Both the position numbers and the translations under genes were made by a program. The notes beneath the pieces are model-generated. The model had not been told where the DNA came from. It did not search any database and saw only the letters and a list, made by a program, of their open reading frames with translations. Below, in pieces: positions 1 to 8,429 of a stretch of DNA of 64,000 bases; position 1 is the stretch's first letter; each line of letters opens with the position of its first letter. The stretch is from an uncultured Porphyromonas sp. (GTDB lineage: Bacteria; Bacteroidota; Bacteroidia; Bacteroidales; Porphyromonadaceae). Location: positions 27,274 through 91,273 of the forward strand of contig NZ_CALHVI010000032.1 in assembly GCF_938039215.1 (NCBI RefSeq), given 5' to 3'.

Positions 1-937
1 GGGCCTTGAGCGTCGCTTGAGGCAGGTCATGCCAGAGGGAAGCCGTGAGGGAAGGACTATAGAAGCTACGAGTATAAGGGTAGGCACTCGGCATGACCCG
101 ATCATAGAGGGAAAGGTCGGTGTAGCTAGCTGAGAGCTCCAGCTTCGTAGCGGAGGAAGGCGCACCCAGTCCCCATGTGAAGCTAGGGCCTATACTACTC
201 AGACTTATGATGCTCCCAGGCTTGACATCCTTCGTATCCCGAGAGAGGATCTGGACCACACCTGAGAGTGCTTGTCCCATCGAAGCAGAGTAGCCCCCTG
301 AGAGGAGGTTTATCTCCTTGCATTCGCTTGGTGAGAGGATGCTTCGTACCGATGAATTCTTGGAGCTGATGCTGTAGGGATTAGGTAGACGCAAGCCATC
401 GATATAGACTTGGCTCTCATGAGGAGCACCGCCCTGCAGACTGAGTCGCCCATCAGTGTCGGAGCTCTGAGCATCGGGATCCTCCATCAGCCCACCGAGG
501 ATATCACCGAGGGCTCGTGGCGTCATGAGTATATCCAAGGTTGTGAAGCGGGAGGTAAGTGGAGCATAGCCCGAGATCGGCAGAAGCCTTCGGCGGGAGA
601 TGGTGACTCCCTCGATCGACCGCTGCGCCTCAATGAGGATGATCCGATAGATCTGGGATGAAGGGCGAAGGAGCATCACCTTCGACTGATAGCCTTCGGC
701 AAGGAAGACCAGCGAGATACGCTCTATACTATCGGGGAGAGTAAGTAGGAATTCCCCACCCTTCCCCGTCTCGGTGAGCTGTCGTCCCGTAGCTTGGTCG
801 AGGACCTGCACCTTTGGGAGTGGCTCATCAGAGCTGTTGGTTATTCGTCCTCGGAGCTCACGTGCTTCTTGAGCTTGTAGGGACAAGGTGCTCCCCAAGA
901 GGAGGAACAAGATACTTAGAATAAGGGAACGAGGCAT
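1..937 (-). CDS. TonB-dependent receptor, N-terminal part (runs off left edge)
   Basis: I read this by translating the complement from an ATG at 937; the frame stays open to base 1. Residues 1-22 form a signal peptide with a hydrophobic LILSILFLLLG core. Residues about 25-110 resemble the carboxypeptidase-like regulatory domain (LRGRITNSSDEPLPKVQV). From about residue 125 the sequence looks like a TonB plug: a GDILGGL segment, then an SLQGGAPHESQVYIDGLRLPNP-like stretch and SGGYSASMGQALSGVV. This architecture is typical of Bacteroidota outer-membrane importers and adhesin-like receptors. The beta-barrel lies outside the window, so the substrate cannot be guessed. It starts 36 bp after the DUF2141 gene and is probably co-transcribed with it. 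Confidence 0.85.
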   Translation of the reverse strand, partial: MPRSLILSILFLLLGSTLSLQAQEARELRGRITNSSDEPLPKVQVLDQATGRQLTETGKGGEFLLTLPDSIERISLVFLAEGYQSKVMLLRPSSQIYRIILIEAQRSIEGVTISRRRLLPISGYAPLTSRFTTLDILMTPRALGDILGGLMEDPDAQSSDTDGRLSLQGGAPHESQVYIDGLRLPNPYSISSKNSSVRSILSPSECKEINLLSGGYSASMGQALSGVVQILSRDTKDVKPGSIISLSSIGPSFTWGLGAPSSATKLELSASYTDLSLYDRVMPSAYPYTRSFYSPSLTASLWHDLPQATLKA

Positions 938-973
938 GTCTGCGAAGGTGTTACGAGCTTCTGCCCGCTGGTG

Positions 974-1393
974 TTACTTGATCTTGATCCTCATCTCGGT
1001 ATCCTCATTGAGGGTGAAGGACGCAGGCTTGTAGCGGGGAGGTCCCATCTTGGGACGTGCATCACGACTGAAGCCACAGGGCTCGGTGGGCAGGCGGAAG
1101 AAGTTGCGATCCACCTTGCCGTTGCTATTGAGATCCTGATAGATGACGACCGCATAGGTACCTGTCTCCAGCTCAATGACTACTCGTTTGCTGAGGGCAT
1201 CGACGGGTGTAGTGAGCGTCTTGATGGGCTTCTTGAGGTAGTCCTCGGCGGAGCTGTAGACGGAGATCAAGAGATTGCCTTTCTTCTCTTTTATACCTAC
1301 GATGTCGAGGTTGAGACGATGAGTCGTCTGTGCCCAGCCTGCTATGCTTGTAAGGAGGAAGGCGGAGAGGAGACCGAGATAGATTCGTTTCAT
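974..1393 (-). CDS. DUF2141 family secreted protein
   Basis: 139 residues with a signal peptide of about 21 residues (MKRIYLGLLSAFLLTSIAGWA). The mature part matches the DUF2141 pattern: an N-terminal beta segment (LNLDIVGIKEKKGNLLISVY), then YQDLNSNGKVDRNFFRLP, TEPCGFS and a GPP motif near the C-terminus. Function of the family is unknown; it is a small all-beta exported protein often found beside outer-membrane receptors in Bacteroidota. Here it is the first gene of a probable two-gene unit with the TonB-dependent receptor and has its own minus-strand promoter at 1459-1466. Confidence 0.85.
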   Translation of the reverse strand: MKRIYLGLLSAFLLTSIAGWAQTTHRLNLDIVGIKEKKGNLLISVYSSAEDYLKKPIKTLTTPVDALSKRVVIELETGTYAVVIYQDLNSNGKVDRNFFRLPTEPCGFSRDARPKMGPPRYKPASFTLNEDTEMRIKIK

Positions 1394-1458
1394 AGGCCGT
1401 GTAGATGAGTTGATTCTCTTTTGTGGAGACTTGCGTGTTATAGGATGATCCTACACAA

Positions 1459-1499
1459 CAAAGGTAGTAAAAACCAGCACTTAGTATATGCGTACTAAG
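1459..1499 (-). promoter_or_regulatory. Promoter with overlapping inverted repeat for the DUF2141-receptor unit
   Basis: On the minus strand TACCTTTG (complement of 1459-1466) matches the Bacteroidota -7 box. A 7-bp inverted repeat, CTTAGTA-6 nt-TACTAAG, lies at 1480-1499, over the expected -33 region. A regulator dimer bound there could control transcription. The promoter is a direct motif match; the operator role is inference. Confidence 0.55.
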
Positions 1500-1656
1500 A
1501 AACTGACACGTCACCCCAAAATGGGTCAAGGAAAATCCCCCCAAACTAGGGTGTCGGAGTAAACTTCCGACGGGGTACTTTCACCTAGCTCTACCCTACT
1601 ATATATCAGCGATATAGGTTATTTTTAGAAGAACCCTACAGGATGACGCTTCAGAA

Positions 1657-1738
1657 ACCTACGGTAGGTCGTCACTGCGACCTACCGTAGGTCGCCTCGA
1701 CGACCCACAGTAGGTTTTTCTTGCGACCCACCATAGGT
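1657..1738. repeat. Palindrome array A: four 13-bp dyads, 23-bp period
   Basis: Four imperfect palindromes of the form ACCTACNGTAGGT lie at 1657-1669, 1680-1692, 1703-1715 and 1726-1738. Each is separated from the next by exactly 10 bp. Units 1 and 2 are ACCTACGGTAGGT and ACCTACCGTAGGT; units 3 and 4 carry ACCCAC left arms. It sits about 115 bp upstream of the argS promoter in a 544-bp gene-free stretch. The rest of that stretch (1500-1656 and 1739-1853) shows nothing I recognise. Confidence 0.85.
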
Positions 1739-1853
1739 CGCAAAAAGGCACTCCAGAGCGCTCCCCCATCCTCCATCCCTTCGAGAGGAGATAAAGCTCC
1801 TCTCTATCGAGTCCCAATACGACCTTCTGCATGAGCAAACACTTAATAAATGC

Positions 1854-1861
1854 TACCTTTG
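1854..1861 (+). promoter_or_regulatory. argS promoter -7 box
   Basis: TACCTTTG, an exact TAnnTTTG match, lies 76 bp before the argS start and predicts a leader of about 70 nt. Confidence 0.6.
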
Positions 1862-1937
1862 TAGTCTATTCTGTGGGGAGCGTCTAGCTCACCCCATATA
1901 TTATTCAGCTATCACTCTATCGTATCAGAGACCGATT

Positions 1938-3734
1938 ATGTCGATCATACAGTCCTTGCAGCATGCCACAGTAGAGGCCGTGAAGGCGCTCTATGGACAA
2001 GCCCCTGAAGCATCACAGATCCAGCTCCAGAAGACTCGTAGTGAGTTCGAAGGGCAGTGGACACTCGTGACCTTCCCCCTGCTTAAGATCTCACACAAGA
2101 ACCCTGAGGTTACCGCCCAAGAGCTAGGTGCCTACCTTCTGGAGCATAGCTCTCTGGTAGCAGCTATTCAGGTCGTCAAGGGCTTCCTCAACCTCAGTAT
2201 CGCTCCTTCAGCTTGGGTCGAAGACTTCAATGAGATCCGTGCTGATGAGACCTTCGGACACAAGCAGGCGAGCGAGGATGCTCCCTTCGTGATGGTCGAA
2301 TACTCTTCGCCCAATACCAACAAGCCTCTGCACCTAGGGCACGTGCGCAACAACCTCCTTGGCTACAGCATCGCCCTCATCCTCAAAGCTTCGGGGAATA
2401 AGGTCTTCAAGACGAACATCGTCAATGACCGAGGTATCCATATCTGTAAGTCCATGCTCGCTTGGCAGCGCTGGGGCAATGGAGCTACCCCCGAAAGTAC
2501 GGGGAAGAAGGGCGACCATCTGATCGGTGACTTCTACGTCCTCTTCGACAAGCACTTCAAGGAAGAGGTCTCTGCCCTGATGGCCGAGGGCAAGACAAAG
2601 GAAGAGGCTGAAGCTGCTTCTCCGCTTATGTCCGAGGCTCGTGCTATGCTCCGTAAGTGGGAGGAAGGCGATGAGGAGATCCGTGGTCTATGGCGCAAGA
2701 TGAACGCTTGGGTCTACGAGGGCTTCGATGAGACTTACCACCGCATGGGTGTGAGCTTCGACAAGGTCTACTATGAGTCGGAGACTTACCTCCTCGGTAA
2801 GGGAGAAGTCCTGCGAGGACTCAGCGAAGGGAAGTTCGTCCAAGATCCCGATGGCTCCGTATGGGCAGACTTCACGGACGAAGGACTTGACCGCAAGATC
2901 CTCCTGCGCTCCGATGGTACCTCCGTCTACATCACTCAGGATATCGGCACAGCGAAGATGCGCTTCGACGAGTATCCCATCGACAAGATGGTCTACGTCG
3001 TAGGCAATGAGCAGGAGTATCACTTCAAGGTGCTCTCCCTCCTGCTCGATCGCCTAGGCTATGCCTTTGGTAAGGGGCTCGTACACTTCAGCTATGGCAT
3101 GGTAGAGCTCCCCGAGGGTAAGATGAAGAGCCGTGAAGGGACGGTCGTCGATGCAGATGATCTCATGGATGAGATGATCGCTACGGCACGAACCATCGCC
3201 GAAGAGCAGGGTAAGGCCAAGGACATGACTCCCGAAGAAGCCAGCGAAGTAGCTCGCCGTGTAGGTCTAGGCTCGCTGAAGTACTTCATCCTCAAGGTGG
3301 ACCCACGCAAGAACATGACCTTCAACCCCAAGGAAAGTATCGACTTCAATGGGAATACAGGGTCCTTCATCCAGTACACCTATGCTCGTATTCGCAGCGT
3401 ACTACGCAAGGCCACAGAGTCGGGTATTACCCTCCCCTCTTCCTTTGCTCCAGAGAGCCTAGAGCTCTCGACCAAGGAGCAGGAACTCATCGCTAAGGTC
3501 GCCGAGTATGCCGAAGCAGTAGAGGAAGCTGCACGTAGCTACAGCCCTGCTGTCATCGCTAACTACGTCTATGATCTCGTGAAGGAGTACAACCAGTTCT
3601 ATCACGACTTCTCCATCCTCAGAGAGGAGCGCACGGAGCTAAGAGACTTCCGTCTAGCGCTCTCCGAAGTCGTCGCTCGCACAATCGCTTCGGGCTTCGC
3701 TCTTCTGGGTATCGAGATGCCTGAGCGCATGTGA
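1938..3734 (+). CDS. argS: Arginyl-tRNA synthetase
   Basis: 598 residues, the usual length for class Ia ArgRS. It charges tRNA-Arg with arginine in the cytoplasm. The N-terminal Add1-like domain covers about residues 1-110. The HIGH signature appears as HLGH at residues 132-135 inside SSPNTNKPLHLGHVRNN, and a KMSKS counterpart as GKMKSREG near residue 394. The C-terminal helical anticodon-binding (DALR) domain ends in RTIASGFALLGIEMPERM. The ATG at 1938 gives the expected N-terminus. It stands alone, with its own promoter upstream and a hairpin downstream. Palindrome array A lies upstream of the promoter. Confidence 0.97.
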   Translation: MSIIQSLQHATVEAVKALYGQAPEASQIQLQKTRSEFEGQWTLVTFPLLKISHKNPEVTAQELGAYLLEHSSLVAAIQVVKGFLNLSIAPSAWVEDFNEIRADETFGHKQASEDAPFVMVEYSSPNTNKPLHLGHVRNNLLGYSIALILKASGNKVFKTNIVNDRGIHICKSMLAWQRWGNGATPESTGKKGDHLIGDFYVLFDKHFKEEVSALMAEGKTKEEAEAASPLMSEARAMLRKWEEGDEEIRGLWRKMNAWVYEGFDETYHRMGVSFDKVYYESETYLLGKGEVLRGLSEGKFVQDPDGSVWADFTDEGLDRKILLRSDGTSVYITQDIGTAKMRFDEYPIDKMVYVVGNEQEYHFKVLSLLLDRLGYAFGKGLVHFSYGMVELPEGKMKSREGTVVDADDLMDEMIATARTIAEEQGKAKDMTPEEASEVARRVGLGSLKYFILKVDPRKNMTFNPKESIDFNGNTGSFIQYTYARIRSVLRKATESGITLPSSFAPESLELSTKEQELIAKVAEYAEAVEEAARSYSPAVIANYVYDLVKEYNQFYHDFSILREERTELRDFRLALSEVVARTIASGFALLGIEMPERM

Positions 3735-3764
3735 TCGGACTCGGAGTATCCTGACGATATTCAT

Positions 3765-3797
3765 GGAGGCTATCTTGCGATAGGCAGGATAGCCTCC
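3765..3797 (+). terminator. Hairpin after argS
   Basis: GGAGGCTATC (3765-3774) pairs perfectly with GATAGCCTCC (3788-3797) around a 13-nt loop. No strong T-run follows, so it is a weak or factor-assisted terminator. Confidence 0.55.
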
Positions 3798-3818
3798 TAG
3801 TCTATAAGTTTATTTCGT

Positions 3819-3826
3819 ACCTTTCG
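3819..3826 (+). promoter_or_regulatory. Probable -7 box for the RSH gene
   Basis: TACCTTTC differs from TAnnTTTG only in the last base. It ends 14 bp before the ATG at 3841, which would give a very short leader. Confidence 0.4.
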
Positions 3827-3840
3827 AAGCAGAGAGAAGT

Positions 3841-6117
3841 ATGGTATCAGTATCAGCCGTATCCGCATCTATGTTTAGCCCTAGTCAAGAGCTCCAGATC
3901 TATAGTAGTAGCCGCTACCTCCTCGGGGTCCTCCAGCCTCGTCTCGATAGAGCTTGTCGTCTCCAGGTGAGAGACTGGCTCATAGAGGCAGTGCGTGCTG
4001 GGAGCTTCTCCTCCGAGGATGAAGGGCTACATAGCATCCCCGATATCATCGTACAGCTAGAGGTCGCTTGCCTCATTAGCCGAGAGCTGGGCCTCAATGC
4101 TCACTCCATCCTCTCCGTCCTCCTCTACCGTCCCTTCAGTAGCGGACTCATCACGGCGAGCGAGGTCAGATCGGTATGTGGCGAGGAGGTCGTGCGCCTA
4201 CTCCAGCTACTCATGCGTACCTCGGAGCTCTATATGCGCAAGGAGGCGATTAGCTCGGAGAACTTCCACAACCTCCTGATCTCTATGGCCGAGGATATGC
4301 GTGTGGTGCTCATCATCATCGCCTATCGCCTCTACCTCTTACGTCATGCTTCGAAGATCTATACCGGCGAAGGGCGCAGAGCTTTGGCATCGGAAGTCTC
4401 CTTCCTCTATGCCCCCATTGCCCATCGCCTCGGGCTCTACAAGATCAAGGGCGAGATGGAGGACCTTTGCCTCAAGTACCTCCAGCCTAAGATCTACGGC
4501 TTCATCACACGCAAGCTACGTGAGACTAAGGATGTGCGTGATGCTTATATAGCAGAGTTCATCCGCATCGTCAGAGAGTCACTCGAGAAGAACCTTCAGG
4601 ATGTGCCCTTCGAGATGAAGGGGCGTGTCAAGAGCGTCAGCTCCATCAGCAACAAGCTGAAGAAGCTACCCTTCGAGGATATCTATGATGTCTTCGCTAT
4701 CCGCATCATCATCGATGTCCCCTTAGAGCGTGAACGCCAAGTCTGCTGGCAGATCTACTCGATCGTAGCCGATATGTACCGCCCTAATCCCGAGCGCCTC
4801 AAGGACTGGATCTCCATCCCTAAGAGTAATGGCTACGAGAGCCTGCACACTACGGTCATGGGACCAGGTAATCGCTGGGTAGAGGTACAGATCCGCTCCA
4901 AGCGTATGGATGCCATCGCCGAGCAGGGTGTCGCCGCTCACTGGCGCTACAAGGGCATCCGTAGTGAGAGTGGGCTTGATGAGTTCCTCGCCTCTGTGCG
5001 TGAAGCTCTAGAGACCGTACGTGATGATGCCACCGGTGAGGAAGAGAAGCGCCAGACGCTAGAGTCTTCGCTACTCACACTGAAGGCTCAGGAGATCTAC
5101 GTCTTCACTCCTAAGGGGGAGATCATCAAGCTCCCTCAGGGCGCTACGCTCCTAGACTTTGCCTTCGCCATACATAGTCGAGTCGGTGCACGAGCTATCT
5201 CGGGGAAGGTCAATGGGAAGAACGTATCGCTCCGCCACCAGCTCTCCAACGGTGATAGTGTAGAGATCCTCACCTCCCCACAGCAGACACCCAAGGCAGG
5301 CTGGCTATCAATCGTCGTCAGCCCTAAGGCTAAGGCCAAGATACGTCAGCTCCTCCGTGCCGAGGAGCAAGCAGGTATCGGTGTGGCAAAGGAGATGATC
5401 CAGCGCCGAATCAAGAACCGCAAGCTCCCCTTCGACGAGGCTGCATTCATCCGCATCACCCTACGCAAGGGCTACAAGAATCTCTCGGACTTCTATCGAG
5501 ATCTCACCGATAGTAAAATAGAAGTCCAAGACTTCCTCAACCTCTACGAACAAGAGCTAGCTGCAGCAGCCCTCATCGAAGCTCAGCCCTCTATCGGCTC
5601 GGCTCGCTCTGCGGAGGACTTCACCTACAGCTCAGCAGAGGAGAAGGATAGCCCAATCAGTTCTTCGGAGGTGCTTATCCTCGACAGAGGGCTCACGGGT
5701 GTGGCTTATAGCCTAGCGCAGTGCTGTCGTCCACTCTATGGCGATGAGGTCTTTGGCCTCGTGACGACACGTGGGATCAAGGTGCATCGCATGAACTGCC
5801 CCAATGCCCCCGACATGTTCGCTCACTCCCCCCACAAGATCATCTGCGCTAAGTGGAATGGAGAGAGCGGAAGCACGCAGGTCGCCTCCCTCGAGGTCGT
5901 AGGTCGAGATGAGCTATCTATCGCTACCAACATCACCTCACTCATTCGGAAGGAGTCGGGGGTCAAGCTCCGCAGCTATTCGATCAATTCGCAGGATGGT
6001 CTCTTCCACGGCTCCTTCGTCCTCTACGTAGAGCGTCGTGAAGCATTGACGATCCTACTCAAGAAGATACGTAGCGCTTCGGGTGTCAAGCACGCTGAGC
6101 TAGCTACAAGACAGTAA
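3841..6117 (+). CDS. RelA/SpoT-family (p)ppGpp synthetase with degenerate HD domain
   Basis: 758 residues in the long-RSH layout: HD region about 50-210, synthetase about 240-375, TGS about 418-480 (EIYVFTPKGEIIKLPQGATL), C-terminal ACT about 680-758. The synthetase core is well kept (GRVKSVSSISNKL, ERLKDWISIPKSNGYESLHTTV, EQGVAAHWRYKG). The HD signature expected near residues 93-97 reads VLLYRPF. The second conserved Asp segment, normally LADRLHNMRT, reads IIAYRLYLLRHA, so the metal-binding residues of the hydrolase are absent. I infer a synthetase-only alarmone enzyme. The synthetase carries RLKD, the RXKD charge type usual in bifunctional enzymes, so it is not a canonical EXDD RelA. A partner hydrolase must be encoded elsewhere. 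Confidence 0.93.
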   Translation: MVSVSAVSASMFSPSQELQIYSSSRYLLGVLQPRLDRACRLQVRDWLIEAVRAGSFSSEDEGLHSIPDIIVQLEVACLISRELGLNAHSILSVLLYRPFSSGLITASEVRSVCGEEVVRLLQLLMRTSELYMRKEAISSENFHNLLISMAEDMRVVLIIIAYRLYLLRHASKIYTGEGRRALASEVSFLYAPIAHRLGLYKIKGEMEDLCLKYLQPKIYGFITRKLRETKDVRDAYIAEFIRIVRESLEKNLQDVPFEMKGRVKSVSSISNKLKKLPFEDIYDVFAIRIIIDVPLERERQVCWQIYSIVADMYRPNPERLKDWISIPKSNGYESLHTTVMGPGNRWVEVQIRSKRMDAIAEQGVAAHWRYKGIRSESGLDEFLASVREALETVRDDATGEEEKRQTLESSLLTLKAQEIYVFTPKGEIIKLPQGATLLDFAFAIHSRVGARAISGKVNGKNVSLRHQLSNGDSVEILTSPQQTPKAGWLSIVVSPKAKAKIRQLLRAEEQAGIGVAKEMIQRRIKNRKLPFDEAAFIRITLRKGYKNLSDFYRDLTDSKIEVQDFLNLYEQELAAAALIEAQPSIGSARSAEDFTYSSAEEKDSPISSSEVLILDRGLTGVAYSLAQCCRPLYGDEVFGLVTTRGIKVHRMNCPNAPDMFAHSPHKIICAKWNGESGSTQVASLEVVGRDELSIATNITSLIRKESGVKLRSYSINSQDGLFHGSFVLYVERREALTILLKKIRSASGVKHAELATRQ

Positions 6118-6153
6118 AGAAGAACTCAACTAAACACACAACTTAACGTTACT

Positions 6154-8127
6154 ATGGACATTACTGAAAGAGAGCTGAAGTACCTAGGACTTCTCTCCAA
6201 GCAGTTCCCTAATGCTGCTACTGCCGCCTCAGAGATCATCAACCTACAGGCGATCCTCAACCTACCTAAGGGTACCGAGCACTTCCTTGCCGATATCCAT
6301 GGGGAGTACGAAGCATTCATCCATGTACTGAAGAATGCTTCTGGTACGATTCGTGTCAAGGTCGAGACGCTCTTCCTTGGGCAGATCCGTGAGCAGGAGC
6401 TTCGCCAGCTCTGCACCTTGATCTATTACCCTAAGGAAAGTCTAGAGCGACTGAGCCAGCAGAAGTTGATCAGCCGTGATTGGTACAAGGTCACCCTCAA
6501 TCAGCTGATCAAGGTCCTCCAGCGCGTCAGTGAGAAGTACACCCGCTCCAAGGTGCGTAAAGCCCTGCCTCCTCAGTACAGCTATGTCACGCAGGAGCTG
6601 ACCCATGAGGACAGCATGAACCCCAAGAAGTCCGCCTATATCGGAGCTATCCTTGACTCGATCATCGACACAGGTCAGGCAGACGACTTCATCACCGCTA
6701 TCTGTGAGACGATCCAGAGACTTGCTATTGATCGTCTGCATATCGTAGGTGATGTCTTCGACCGAGGTCCTGGAGCGCAGTTCATCATGGATAAGCTCTT
6801 GACCTATCACAATGTCGATGTGCAGTGGGGGAATCATGACATGCTCTGGATGGGGGCAGCTGTAGGGAATGCCGCAAGTATGGCCAACGCCATACGTATC
6901 GCCCTACGCTATGCTAACCTCTCCACCCTAGAGAGTGGCTATGGGATCAATATGCTTCCTCTGGCGCGTCTGGCGATGGAGGTCTATGCTAAGGATCCTT
7001 GTAAGCCCTTTATGCCTAAGCTTGGGGATGCTGATGAGACCTACGATGAGAAGAGCATCCAGCTCATGGGGCAGATGCACAAGGCCATCGCTATCATCCA
7101 GTTCAAGCTAGAGCATCAGATCATCGCACGCCGTCCTGAGTACAAGATGGAGGAGAGAGATCTCCTACACCGGATCAATAGAGAGGATGGGACGATCACC
7201 CTACCCAACGGGAAGACCTATGCCCTCAAGGACACCTTCTTCCCCACCATTGATCCTAATGACCCCTACAAACTCACGGATGCCGAAGCAGATGTAGTAG
7301 AGAAGCTGATGCACTCCTTCCGTCACAGCGAGAAGCTCCTCAAGCATATCAACTTCCTCTACAAGAAGGGCGGTATGTACCTTACCTACAACCACAACTT
7401 GCTCTTCCATGCCTCTGTGCCCCTCAACGAGGATAAGACCTTCCGCAAGGTGCGTGTTGGTAAGAAGACTTACACAGGTAAGGCCATGATGGACCGAGTC
7501 GATGAGTTCGTCCGTCTTGCTCACTGGTCTTCTGCGGACCAGCCTGAGCACGAGGAAGCACTCGACTACATGTGGTACCTCTGGTGCGGACCAGACTCTC
7601 CGCTCTTCGACAAGTCAGCGATGACGACCTTCGAACGCTACTTCATCGCAGAGAAGGAGACCCATCACGAGGAGAAGGGCTTCTACTACGTCTACCGTAC
7701 TGAGAAGGAAGTATGTGACATGATCCTCGAGGAGTTTGGTCTGACGAGCTCCGAGTCACATATCATCAACGGGCATGTACCTGTCCGTGAAGTCAAGGGC
7801 GAACATCCCGTCCAAGCTGGAGGGAAGATCATGCTCATCGACGGAGGATTTAGCCGTGCCTATCAGTCCAGCACAGGGATTGCAGGGTACACGCTGATCT
7901 TCAACTCGCAGGGACTACATCTGGTCAAGCACGAGCCCTTCAGCTCGACCAAGGAGGCGATTGAGCACATGGAAGACATCTCAAGCACCTCGGTTGTCAA
8001 GGCCTACTCTACAGATCGCATCCTAGTCCGAGATACAGACCAAGGCTTGATCCTAGAGGATCAGATCGAAGAGCTGAAGAAGCTCCTCTATGCTTATCGT
8101 CATGGTCTGATCAAGGAGCGAGAATAA
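6154..8127 (+). CDS. fbp: Fructose-1,6-bisphosphatase class III
   Basis: 657 residues, typical of the class III (Firmicutes/Bacteroidota) enzyme. It removes the 1-phosphate of fructose 1,6-bisphosphate in gluconeogenesis. It is a metallophosphoesterase: ADIHGEYEAF near residue 48, GDVFDRGPGAQF near 198, GNHDMLWMGA near 227 and INGHVPV near 540 carry the Asp, His and Asn ligands. The ATG at 6154 lies 36 bp after the RSH stop, so it may be read through from that gene. A strong hairpin follows. Confidence 0.95.
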   Translation: MDITERELKYLGLLSKQFPNAATAASEIINLQAILNLPKGTEHFLADIHGEYEAFIHVLKNASGTIRVKVETLFLGQIREQELRQLCTLIYYPKESLERLSQQKLISRDWYKVTLNQLIKVLQRVSEKYTRSKVRKALPPQYSYVTQELTHEDSMNPKKSAYIGAILDSIIDTGQADDFITAICETIQRLAIDRLHIVGDVFDRGPGAQFIMDKLLTYHNVDVQWGNHDMLWMGAAVGNAASMANAIRIALRYANLSTLESGYGINMLPLARLAMEVYAKDPCKPFMPKLGDADETYDEKSIQLMGQMHKAIAIIQFKLEHQIIARRPEYKMEERDLLHRINREDGTITLPNGKTYALKDTFFPTIDPNDPYKLTDAEADVVEKLMHSFRHSEKLLKHINFLYKKGGMYLTYNHNLLFHASVPLNEDKTFRKVRVGKKTYTGKAMMDRVDEFVRLAHWSSADQPEHEEALDYMWYLWCGPDSPLFDKSAMTTFERYFIAEKETHHEEKGFYYVYRTEKEVCDMILEEFGLTSSESHIINGHVPVREVKGEHPVQAGGKIMLIDGGFSRAYQSSTGIAGYTLIFNSQGLHLVKHEPFSSTKEAIEHMEDISSTSVVKAYSTDRILVRDTDQGLILEDQIEELKKLLYAYRHGLIKERE

Positions 8128-8152
8128 TTCTAGATCCTACCCTGTCTAGCTC

Positions 8153-8203
8153 AAAGCCCCTCCTCTCCCTCCCATTCTCTGGAGGTATGAGGAGGGGCTT
8201 TTT
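8153..8203 (+). terminator. Intrinsic terminator after fbp
   Basis: AAAGCCCCTCCTC (8153-8165) pairs with GAGGAGGGGCTTT (8189-8201), followed by more T residues. The rest of the 302-bp gap up to pta holds only the pta promoter. Confidence 0.85.
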
Positions 8204-8377
8204 ATGACCTTAGAGCTTGTAGATTCGCTATCTATACTCACTTCTAGCTATTTCCTAGCCACTTATCTTCTATCTATTTGCATGTATAATAGATCTGAGT
8301 GGTCTTTGTATCAGCCCCTTAGCAAGGAGACTATACAAGATACACTTATTACCCATCTATAGATAGTAGATATTGCT

Positions 8378-8385
8378 TAACTTTG
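8378..8385 (+). promoter_or_regulatory. pta-ackA promoter -7 box
   Basis: TAACTTTG is an exact consensus match 45 bp before the pta ATG. Confidence 0.6.
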
Positions 8386-8429
8386 GATCACATACATAAT
8401 TAATACTCAACATCAAATCTCCCATCGCT

